From NCBI GenBank assembly GCA_021781655.1, contig JAJXWJ010000004.1, positions 18,515 through 82,514 of the forward strand: a stretch of DNA of 64,000 nt. Reading direction: 5' to 3'. A program made the translations under genes and the position numbers. Origin of the DNA: Bacillota bacterium (GTDB lineage: Bacteria; Bacillota; Clostridia; Clostridiales; Clostridiaceae). This document shows positions 40,501-48,360 of this stretch, piece by piece (position 1 is the first letter of the stretch; every line of letters begins with the position of its first letter). The notes under the pieces are model-generated. The model searched no databases. It had not been told where the DNA came from and saw only the letters and a program-made list of their open reading frames with translations.

Positions 40501-42365
40501 TCGCACAGCTCAGCTGCTGTAGGATAATCATAGCTTTCCTTAAGCTTCAAAAGCTTCATCTCTGCAAATCTTGTAAGCTTTCTTCTTTCTGCCTCCGAAA
40601 TCTCACCGCTTTCACGATATGGTTTATTGTCTGAAACTAATTTGTGTTCACCATAATAAACTCCAAACTTACATATATCATCAAAGCCTGTTTCTGCTAC
40701 ATATTTTATTTTTTCTTTAAGTTCTTCATAATCCTTAGCTAATATAATTAGTCTGTTACTATAGTGGCCTCTTCCTGTATTGGATGTATATGCCAGTTCA
40801 TTAATTGAAATATTTTTTTCCTCAAAATATTTTAAATAGTTATCCACTAATTGTTTTAAAGTTTCTCTACTTTTTGTTGATATTGTGAATATTTCAAATT
40901 CAGATTCCTTAGTTTCCTTTTTAATCGAAACCTCAGGCGCTTCTTCCAATATTACATGACAGTTTGTTCCACTAAAACCAAAGGAATTGATTCCTGCTCG
41001 TCTTGGTGTTTCTCCTTTATACCAAGGCATATTTTTATCTGTTACATACACAGGTGAGTCGCAGAAATTTATGAAAGGATTAGGTTCATCGAAATTTAAG
41101 CTTTTTGGTATACTCTTATTTTTTAGCATCATAATTACTTTTAAGATTGAAGCCAAACCTGAAGCTCCGACAAGATGTCCTATACTTGTTTTTACTGTTC
41201 CAACCCCACAAAATTGCTTCTTATCAGTAACTGCTTTAAATGCCTTCGTCATAGATTTTATTTCTATTGGATCTCCAAGCACTGTACCAGTTCCATGTAC
41301 CTCAATATATTGTATCGATTGTGAGTCTACCTCTGCATTTTTCCAAGCATTCAACAATAAACTTTCCTGTGCTTCTGCATCTGGAGCTGTAATACCATTT
41401 GAAGCACCATCATTATTTATTGAACTCCCCTTAATTACTGCATGAATAACATCTCCATCTGAAATAGCTTTACTAAGAGGTTTTAATAATACAGCACCTA
41501 CTCCTTCTCCCCATACAGTTCCATTTGCTTTTTTATCAAAGGTTCTCACTGTATTATCTTTAGATTCAACTGAATCCAATTCTTTCAGTTCACTTTTAAA
41601 CTTTATTGGCCTATAATAAAAACTACTTAACCCACCTGCTATTGCCATATCACATTCACCATTTCTAAGAGAATTGCATGCATTATGTATGGAAACAAGA
41701 CCTGATGAACAAGCAGTATCTATAACCATACTTGGACCGCTAAAATTATAAATATAAGAAAGTCTGCTAGCAAGAATTCCGGGCCAAGTTCCTGTTACAA
41801 CCATTGGATCCTTAGCTGCTAATTGCTTATATTTTAAATCTGAAACATGATCTATTCCTACAAAAACTCCTGTATTGCTTCCATATACGCTATTTCCAGA
41901 ATAACCTGCACTTTCAATAGCTTCATAGGCTGTTTGCAAAAATATCCTTTGATCTGGATCCATTGTTTTTGCCTCTCTAGGTGGTATCCCAAAGAAATCC
42001 GCATCAAACTTATCTATTTCCTTTACATATCCCCTAATCTCATAATTTAGAGCTAAGTGTCCATCTTCTTTAATTGCTCCTTCCTCCAATAACTCTTTTC
42101 TATGAAATTTTAGAAGAAAATCCTCCACATCCTTAACTCTTTCTTTTGGCAATTCCCCAATACAAGTAACGTTATTTTTTATATTATCCCAATATTCATC
42201 TAGATTTTCTGCTTTTGGGAACTTCCCAGACATTCCGATAATAGCAATTTCCTCTTTGCTTTTAGTAGTTGAATTTTTAATTTCTATCAGCATTTCTTTC
42301 GCTTTTTCTTGTGTTAGATTATGCTCAGCAACTTGACTAAATATATAGTTTTTAATTGTCTTCAT
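37527..42365 (-). CDS. Trans-AT PKS module 2: KS-DH-KR-ACP
   Basis: This 1612-residue synthase has the same layout as its two neighbours. The N-terminus (NYIFSQVAEHNLTQEKAKEM) is a docking segment. The KS has DTACSSG near 220, then HGTGT and SIGHL. The DH has the canonical HxxxGxxxxP as DHKILGNYVIPG near 707, with Asp in VSMLDNAV. The KR has GGTGGLGLE near 1207, FSSMLS, DYTAAN and a B-type-like AGDG in place of LDD. The ACP serine is in ALGGDSMLAI near 1530. No AT, ER or methyltransferase domain is present. Of the three it has the most canonical dehydratase site. Confidence 0.92.
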   Translation of the reverse strand: MKTIKNYIFSQVAEHNLTQEKAKEMLIEIKNSTTKSKEEIAIIGMSGKFPKAENLDEYWDNIKNNVTCIGELPKERVKDVEDFLLKFHRKELLEEGAIKEDGHLALNYEIRGYVKEIDKFDADFFGIPPREAKTMDPDQRIFLQTAYEAIESAGYSGNSVYGSNTGVFVGIDHVSDLKYKQLAAKDPMVVTGTWPGILASRLSYIYNFSGPSMVIDTACSSGLVSIHNACNSLRNGECDMAIAGGLSSFYYRPIKFKSELKELDSVESKDNTVRTFDKKANGTVWGEGVGAVLLKPLSKAISDGDVIHAVIKGSSINNDGASNGITAPDAEAQESLLLNAWKNAEVDSQSIQYIEVHGTGTVLGDPIEIKSMTKAFKAVTDKKQFCGVGTVKTSIGHLVGASGLASILKVIMMLKNKSIPKSLNFDEPNPFINFCDSPVYVTDKNMPWYKGETPRRAGINSFGFSGTNCHVILEEAPEVSIKKETKESEFEIFTISTKSRETLKQLVDNYLKYFEEKNISINELAYTSNTGRGHYSNRLIILAKDYEELKEKIKYVAETGFDDICKFGVYYGEHKLVSDNKPYRESGEISEAERRKLTRFAEMKLLKLKESYDYPTAAELCDLYIKGAKIEWESLYEGKNIKRVSLPVYPLQKTRYWYDEKVKENNETIIVSKTIKHPLVDRCLAESIYEDIYVTQFSTDRQWVVSDHKILGNYVIPGTTYIEMAIETCRKHFGYNVEIKDVIYYSPVSVVEHEVREVQSIIVKKEDHFEITFASKINEGEINEKWIRHVECKAYKNSEFCSKLYDIKAIEDKLVKEKESKSLIDMTPKKNGIDLGERWQNEKIIAVGKNEALVKIQLPEHIAYDVEDFCLHVSMLDNAVNSVSQKIGKGLYLPFYYKSIKVFGKMKNNFYSYIRINEKLLKGMETITFDVSLLDEDGKAFAEVKDYSIKKVDEAEFIRREQRNKSNAYSHLRWVNCENIAATNSIQGSKVLIFTNKEKIGEDIIQNLEDNNCSVVKVQFGEAYERLSKDKFVISGEEDDYVKLTKDLVDANITHIIHAAALSSGEALAELNELDPQLNKGVNSLFYLTKALVTNKYNKKLQIVVLSNYSDEVTGDEKTIKPENSALFGLSKIIPLEYSQFIIKAVDIDDNTDSNKIINEIRNSKKNYKVAYRNNRRYEEELDTLTLEESEKIQFKENGAYVITGGTGGLGLEMGKYLASKKKVNIVFINRSKLPNENEWEAVIKKGDNKKILRTINGIKEMQGLGAKVKSFSGDVTSIKDMEQILMEVRKDFGNINGIIHCAGLAGDGFIMRKDKEVFNSVLAPKVKGTFILDKLTQKDNLDFFVLFSSMLSIFGDLGQGDYTAANSYMDAFAVKGQREGKNIKSINWPAWKETGMAVDYGISESENTVNSIVTERALDSFEEILNSSSAKALPGELNIKKLLKIKENLSFNLCEKFENMLEKQKVKLETESNAKNNSDSKAKIMIKGKGNAGYSETENKLAEVWSRVLEIEEIDIYDNFSALGGDSMLAIQLLKEINKVFIDMIDISDIFSYPSIQQMATYIDNKLGKDSSKKSKQIFEEGEAGNNIKDLMEGLKSGATSIDEAMKLLAN

Positions 42366-42380
42366 TATTTTTCATCTCCT

Positions 42381-45300
42381 TTAAAAATACTTATCCGCAT
42401 CATTAATTGTCATTTCTCCTTGCGCCAATTTATTAAGCAGATCATCTAAATCCTCTAAATCTTCCTTAATAATAACTTCAGTTTTATTATCCTTATTTTT
42501 CATTTCATCTAAGTGCTTTGCCATAGCGTTTACTGTAGAATATGCAAATACATCCGCTATATCTATCATTCCTTCATATTCTAGTTCAAGCTTTTTCAAA
42601 AGCCTTATTGCTAGTATGGAATCTCCACCCATATTATTGAAGCTATCATATATATTCACTTCTTCAAGACCTAGCACCTGTGCCCAAATTCCTGCTAGCT
42701 TAATCTCCGTTTCTGTAAATACATTGTCTTCTCCAAAGCCTTTAAGCTGAACTTCTTCTTTTAAAGTTTTCACATTATCTGATTTATTTTTCTTTAATTT
42801 TAACTCCTTATTCCTCATTACCTTTGAAAGTTTTTTATCAAAATATATTGGAAGCTCTTCTTTCTTATTTATTAGCATTTCATAATTTAATTGTCCAATT
42901 ATTACCCTATTAAGGTTGCTATTTAATACAGCATCAAATGCATTAATAGCTGTAACTGTTTCAATTGCTTTTAGACTATTTTTGCTCTCATCCAAGCCAT
43001 AATCTACAGCCATACCAACTTCTTTAAAAGCCCCCCAGTTTATACATAAGGTCCTCTTTCCTTTTTTATTTCTATATTCAGAGAAGGAATCCAAATAACT
43101 GTTTGCAGCTGTATAATCGCCTTGTCCTTGACCTCCTAAAATCGAGGTTATAGATGAGAATAAAACAAAGAAATCTAAATTTTCATCAGAAGTAACACTA
43201 TTTAATATAAAACTACCGTCTATTTTAGGCTTTAAAACTTTTTCAAAATCTTCAAAGCTTTTTTTAAATATAAATCCATCTCCTGCAATACCTGCACAAT
43301 GAATCACTCCATTTACAGCATAATACTTTTCTTTTATATCCTTAATGATAGTTTTCATATCATTAATACTTGCCGAATCTCCACTATAGCAAGTAACCTT
43401 GGAGCCTTTTGCTTCAGTTTCCATTATGGTCTTCATTGCTCTAATCAACTTTTTATTTTTCCCATTTTTTATAATTCCTTCCCACTCAGAACTATGGGGC
43501 ATTTCGCTTCTGTTAATTAATATGAGGTTAACTTTATTCTTTGATGAAAGATACTTAACCATCTCAAGTCCTAAAGCTCCCATACCACCTGTGATAATAT
43601 ATACACCTCCGTCTTTTAGCTTTATATTATGAGCTTCAGAAGCTTCTAAATGTAGGTCCGTAAATTGTTCTGTATATCGAATGCCAGCTCTATACGCACA
43701 CTTATTTATATCTTTTCCATATTTAATTTCTGAAATAATATTTTTAGCTTGCTTTTCATCATCTACATCAATACATTTGCAGGTTATATTGTTATACTCT
43801 TGACTTATTACTTTTGAAAAACTGAAATATGCTGCGCTAAGTGAATTAATATTTTTTTCTATACCTGTAACTTTATTTGCATTGTTTGAAACTAATATCA
43901 TATGAATTTTATTATTATACTTACAATTAATTAGTGCTTTAGTTAGAAAGAACAAGCTGTCGATTCCATATTGCCTCTGTTTTTTCAATGCCTTAAGCTC
44001 TTCTACCTCAGGCTCTTGTCCAAAGGTCCACATATGAATTATAGTGGCTATATCTTTTTCTTTAATACTGTTTAAAATCTCAATATAATCTTGTTCACTG
44101 CTTCCAACTATATAATTATCTACGTTTAATTTTTTATAGCCCTCCCCTAATTTAACTTCTATAACTTCATATCCTTCAGTTCTAATTTTAGCTGCAAGCT
44201 GACTACTAACTCCAAATTCATCAGTAAAAATAATAGTATTCCCTGTGGCATATTTTTCATTTTTTTGAGCGATCTCATTTACATTCCAAACTAAGTTATG
44301 ATATAAATTGTCATCACTATTTGCTTTAAAATCATTTTCCTTTACTCTCTTTACAATGTAATCTTTAACTTCTACAAAGCACTTACCTGTTTTATCAAAG
44401 AGCAAAACATCGAAGCTCATTGTCTCTGAATTATTATCATTTCTGCCTCTTCTTTTTATATAGCTATAAAATTCTTTTGGAGAAGGTCCATATACCTTCA
44501 TACTGCCATAAGAAAAAGGTAAGTAAGTTCCATTTCCTAAATAGGTATTTGCTGCATTAATACTTCTATCTAATGCAGGAGGGTATAAATAATAATTTCC
44601 TAAATCCTCCTTATATTCATCTGAAACATTAAAATGAGCTATAAATTCGTTATTTTTACACTTATACATCTTCTTACTAATATTTGTCCATCTTGGACCA
44701 ATTTCTACAGATATTTTTCTCTCAGAAGCCTCAGCCTTTAATTCCTTCACTTCATTTTCTATGTCACAAAATAATAATGCCTCTACATTTATTTTTCTGA
44801 CTATTCCCTCCACATGAACAATCCATTCACCTTCTGATTCGCTTGTAATAATAAATTCAGAAAAACTTTCTTTTTGTTTTAATACTATTTGTAATTCTCT
44901 ATTTTCATCTTCTTTTAAGCTAAAGGGTGACATAAATATTACTTTTTGAAACTCAATATTTTCATTATCTAAGGCTTCAGAATATACTTTTCTTATCATC
45001 TCCAAATATGCTGTCCCCGGCAACACATATTTATCTCCTACCTTATGTTGTCCTAACACCCAATTTTCCTTAGGATTAAAGGTCTTTGAATATATCCTTT
45101 CATCAAAAGCTTTAACTATTAAGCGATCTATTAAAGGATGTAGTGCTTTACCTTCATTAGAAAACTTATATCTAGTTTCCCTAAAGTTTTCTTCTGCCCA
45201 GCATCTATGACGCTTGAACGGATATATTGGTAAGCTAAGTTTTCTCCGAACCTCATCCTCATATAGTAAATCCCAAGGCACTTCTGCACCTTCCACATAT

Positions 45301-47051
45301 AAATCACATAGCCTTTGTAATACTTCTTCTTCTCTTTCAAAAGAATTAATATATTCCTTCAAGGTTTCTGCAGCTAATTTGCTTAATCTTTTAAAATCTA
45401 CTTCGCTTGCATACTTAACTATTATTTTTTTATAATTCTTTTTTAAACAATTTAGCTTTTCCATTAATTCAGTTTTGTTATTAGCAGTTATAGCAATTCT
45501 AAACTTATGATGAACTCTACCTGTATTGACTGTGTAACAAATATCTCTTATGTCAGCCTCTTCATTTTTTTGGAGAAAACTTAAATATTTATCTACCAAT
45601 TCATAAACTTGCTCTTCACTCTTTGCTGCAAGAGTAAATATTTGAGGTCTAGCTGTGCTTTTTCTTATTTCCTCCCTATCTTCCATGTACTGCTCTAGCA
45701 CTATGTGACAATTTGTCCCAGCAAGTCCAAAGGAACTTACGCCACCTCTTAACTTTGTTCCATCACTTTCCCAATTATTTGTCTTATCATTTATATATAC
45801 TGGAGAATTTATAAAATCTATTTTTCTGTTCGGTCTTTGAAAATGTATAAGCCTTGGAAGCTTTTCATGTTTAAGGCACAATACTAATTTTATGAGTCCT
45901 ACCAGACCAGAAATATTATCTAAATGCCCAATATTTGTTTTTACAGAGCCTATAGCACAAAAATTCTTTTTACCAGTAAATCTTTTAAAAGCTCGCTCAA
46001 TGCCACTTACTTCTATAGGATCACCAAGATTCGTAGCTGTTCCATGTGCTTCTATATACAAAATACTTTCTGGATTTATATCTGCATTCTCCCAAGCTTC
46101 AATAATTACTGCTTCTTGAGCTTTAGCATTTGGTGCTGTCAATCCGATACTGTTTCCATCTTGATTTACTGCACTTCCTTTAATTACTGCATATATATTG
46201 TCTCCATCCTCCACTGCCTTGTTAAGCTGCTTCATTAAAATCGTTACAACACCTTCTCCTGAGCCTATACCATCTGAGCTATCATCAAAGGTTTTTGCTC
46301 TATCCATTGCAGATCTTATTCCAACCTCATTATCTAAACCTTTTTTAATAGGCATAAGATTTATTTTTACTCCACCAGCCATAGCCATATCACAATCGCC
46401 TTTAAGGATTCCCTGACAAGCTAAATGTACTGCTACTAAAGCTGAAGAACAGGCTGTATCAACTAAAATACTTGGTCCTTTCAAATCCAAAAGATAGGAA
46501 ATTCTGCTTGCTATTATAGATTTAACATTTCCTGCTAAAGAAATATTTTCATATAGCTTTGGATAAAACATTTTTATATACATATGGTAATCTAAATTAA
46601 AATCACTGCTGTGTCCAACATAAACTCCAGTTTTTGTCCCCTTTACCTTCTCACCACTATATCCTGCATCTTCTAGTACTCCCCAAGCTGCCTGTAGAAA
46701 TAGTCTTTGGTTTGGATCCATTAACCTTGCTTCCATCGGTGAAATATTAAATAACTCATAATCAAATTTATCAATTTCGTCTAAATATGCTGCTTCACAT
46801 AATTTTTCTTCACCTTCTATTACCCTTTTATAATCTTCAAGTCTTTGGGAAGGAAAGTTTCTAACACAATCTTCCCCTTTCATAAGATTGTCCCAAAATT
46901 CATCTAAATTATTTGCCATAGGTAATTTACTGTACATTCCAATTATAGCTATGTCCTTAGTAGATATTTTATCTTGCTTTCTTATTATTCTATTTTCAGC
47001 TAGCTGACTTTCAATTTCTTCAAAATTTACTAACCTATTTAACAATGCCAT
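42381..47051 (-). CDS. Trans-AT PKS module 1: KS-DH-KR-ACP
   Basis: This 1556-residue synthase is probably the module that takes the dipeptidyl chain from the NRPS. KS has DTACSSA near 200, HGTAT and NIGHL. DH has GQHKVGDKYVLPG near 669, where the Gly is shifted by one, and ALDRSINAA. KR has GGMGALG near 1152, FSSITS and DYTAAN. The ACP is at NMGGDSILAI near 1477. No AT is present. The ATG at 47051 lies only about 2 bases after GGAGG; the in-frame TTG at 47045 has better spacing and may be the true start. The AT gene stops 7 bases upstream, so translation is probably coupled. The tail (LLNKLAQGEMTINDADKYF) resembles those of modules 2 and 3. Confidence 0.92.
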   Translation of the reverse strand: MALLNRLVNFEEIESQLAENRIIRKQDKISTKDIAIIGMYSKLPMANNLDEFWDNLMKGEDCVRNFPSQRLEDYKRVIEGEEKLCEAAYLDEIDKFDYELFNISPMEARLMDPNQRLFLQAAWGVLEDAGYSGEKVKGTKTGVYVGHSSDFNLDYHMYIKMFYPKLYENISLAGNVKSIIASRISYLLDLKGPSILVDTACSSALVAVHLACQGILKGDCDMAMAGGVKINLMPIKKGLDNEVGIRSAMDRAKTFDDSSDGIGSGEGVVTILMKQLNKAVEDGDNIYAVIKGSAVNQDGNSIGLTAPNAKAQEAVIIEAWENADINPESILYIEAHGTATNLGDPIEVSGIERAFKRFTGKKNFCAIGSVKTNIGHLDNISGLVGLIKLVLCLKHEKLPRLIHFQRPNRKIDFINSPVYINDKTNNWESDGTKLRGGVSSFGLAGTNCHIVLEQYMEDREEIRKSTARPQIFTLAAKSEEQVYELVDKYLSFLQKNEEADIRDICYTVNTGRVHHKFRIAITANNKTELMEKLNCLKKNYKKIIVKYASEVDFKRLSKLAAETLKEYINSFEREEEVLQRLCDLYVEGAEVPWDLLYEDEVRRKLSLPIYPFKRHRCWAEENFRETRYKFSNEGKALHPLIDRLIVKAFDERIYSKTFNPKENWVLGQHKVGDKYVLPGTAYLEMIRKVYSEALDNENIEFQKVIFMSPFSLKEDENRELQIVLKQKESFSEFIITSESEGEWIVHVEGIVRKINVEALLFCDIENEVKELKAEASERKISVEIGPRWTNISKKMYKCKNNEFIAHFNVSDEYKEDLGNYYLYPPALDRSINAANTYLGNGTYLPFSYGSMKVYGPSPKEFYSYIKRRGRNDNNSETMSFDVLLFDKTGKCFVEVKDYIVKRVKENDFKANSDDNLYHNLVWNVNEIAQKNEKYATGNTIIFTDEFGVSSQLAAKIRTEGYEVIEVKLGEGYKKLNVDNYIVGSSEQDYIEILNSIKEKDIATIIHMWTFGQEPEVEELKALKKQRQYGIDSLFFLTKALINCKYNNKIHMILVSNNANKVTGIEKNINSLSAAYFSFSKVISQEYNNITCKCIDVDDEKQAKNIISEIKYGKDINKCAYRAGIRYTEQFTDLHLEASEAHNIKLKDGGVYIITGGMGALGLEMVKYLSSKNKVNLILINRSEMPHSSEWEGIIKNGKNKKLIRAMKTIMETEAKGSKVTCYSGDSASINDMKTIIKDIKEKYYAVNGVIHCAGIAGDGFIFKKSFEDFEKVLKPKIDGSFILNSVTSDENLDFFVLFSSITSILGGQGQGDYTAANSYLDSFSEYRNKKGKRTLCINWGAFKEVGMAVDYGLDESKNSLKAIETVTAINAFDAVLNSNLNRVIIGQLNYEMLINKKEELPIYFDKKLSKVMRNKELKLKKNKSDNVKTLKEEVQLKGFGEDNVFTETEIKLAGIWAQVLGLEEVNIYDSFNNMGGDSILAIRLLKKLELEYEGMIDIADVFAYSTVNAMAKHLDEMKNKDNKTEVIIKEDLEDLDDLLNKLAQGEMTINDADKYF

Positions 47052-47057
47052 CTCCTC

Positions 47058-48335
47058 CTAATTGTTCGATATTAGATATTCCTTTTCTTCCGATGGCATG
47101 ACAAAGTTCTCAAATAAATGTCTAGTTCCAGTTTCATTAAATATTTGCTCAAATCTTTCAATTTGCTCTTCAACTGGAGTTCTCTTAGTTTCAAAAACAG
47201 ACTTTAGCATTTCTAAAGCTGCTTCCATTTGAGCTACCGTAGGGTATTGTCCACTTTTTTCAATCTCCTCTTGCATTTGTTCTATTTTTTTATATGGTAT
47301 TGAAACACCAGCTTGATATTCATCATTGTTCCAATTAAAGTTTCTTGTGCAAACTGCAACTGCCATACTTCTAGTAACTACTGTTGGCTCATTTGCCTTT
47401 GGCTTTAATTCTTCTTTTAAAGCCTCTATATCTTCGCTGTTGTCATAAGAAAAAGCCTTAATACTTGGAACAGTCTTTCTTACAATATTTCTCAAAACAT
47501 TTTGAGGTCCCATTTCAACTCCTATATTTATACCTTTTTTCACAAAATAATCCATAGTCTTCGTCCATTGAACTGGTTGTACAAGCTGTTTTGTAAGATT
47601 GCTAACAATTTGTTCTACACCCTCATATGGTGCTGCACTTACATTTGAAATTACAGGGAACTTCAAGGGATTAAATTTATATTTTAGTAGCTCATCCTTC
47701 AATTTATCAGCAGCTTGTTGCATAATTGGACTGTGGAAAGCAGCGCTAACCTTTAAGTAGGTTACTCTTGCACCCATTCCTTCAAGTTTATGTCCTACCT
47801 TCTCAACTGCATTTTTATGTCCAGAAATAACCGTTTGATTTGAAGAATTATAATTTGAAATAACAACTATGTTATCAGTAGTAGATTCTGCAATACACTC
47901 CTTTTCGATTACAGCTATATCAACATCTCCTACTGCTGCCATTAGCCCTTCTCCTGCTAATGCTGCTTCCTGCATAAATATTCCACGTTTCCTTACAATT
48001 TTAACTGCATCTGATAATTCTATTGCACCACTTGCTGTTAAAGCTGTATATTCACCAAGACTATGTCCAGCTGCACAAATTGGTATGATTCCATTTCTAT
48101 CTAAATACGTCCTATACGCTGCTACACTTGCAGTTAAAATTGCAGGTTGTGCATTTTCTGTTTTTGTTAATTGTTCAATATCACCTTCAAAACATAACTT
48201 CGCAATATCTAATCCAAGTGCCTCATTTGCTATTTTAAAAACTTCCCTAGCTACCTTTGATTCATCATATAATGCCTTACCCATTCTTACATATTGTGAT
48301 CCTTGACCTGGAAACATAAATCCTAATTTTCTCAT
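47058..48335 (-). CDS. Stand-alone malonyl-CoA acyltransferase (trans-AT)
   Basis: This 425-residue FabD-like protein should load malonyl units onto the AT-less PKS modules. Motifs are FMFPGQGSQ at the N-terminus, the nucleophile GHSLGEYTAL near residue 90, and AFHSPIM near 200, the last typical of malonyl-specific enzymes. The catalytic domain occupies about 310 residues. A C-terminal extension of about 110 residues, ending in a helical stretch, has no obvious function and could be a docking or carrier-recognition region. The ATG at 48335 has AAAGGTGG upstream; a TTG at 48356 opens the same frame but overlaps that site. It lies between the NRPS and the first PKS module. Confidence 0.92.
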   Translation of the reverse strand: MRKLGFMFPGQGSQYVRMGKALYDESKVAREVFKIANEALGLDIAKLCFEGDIEQLTKTENAQPAILTASVAAYRTYLDRNGIIPICAAGHSLGEYTALTASGAIELSDAVKIVRKRGIFMQEAALAGEGLMAAVGDVDIAVIEKECIAESTTDNIVVISNYNSSNQTVISGHKNAVEKVGHKLEGMGARVTYLKVSAAFHSPIMQQAADKLKDELLKYKFNPLKFPVISNVSAAPYEGVEQIVSNLTKQLVQPVQWTKTMDYFVKKGINIGVEMGPQNVLRNIVRKTVPSIKAFSYDNSEDIEALKEELKPKANEPTVVTRSMAVAVCTRNFNWNNDEYQAGVSIPYKKIEQMQEEIEKSGQYPTVAQMEAALEMLKSVFETKRTPVEEQIERFEQIFNETGTRHLFENFVMPSEEKEYLISNN

Positions 48336-48360
48336 AATATTTTTACCACCTTTCAAATTC

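Noticed and set aside
45131..45340. 69-codon minus-strand frame in another phase within PKS module 1
   Set aside because: Out of frame with a continuous, domain-bearing gene; no evidence for a nested gene.
22270..45435. Many 60-165-codon plus-strand frames inside the synthase genes
   Set aside because: All are antisense shadows of conserved KS, KR, C or A domains and lack ribosome binding sites.
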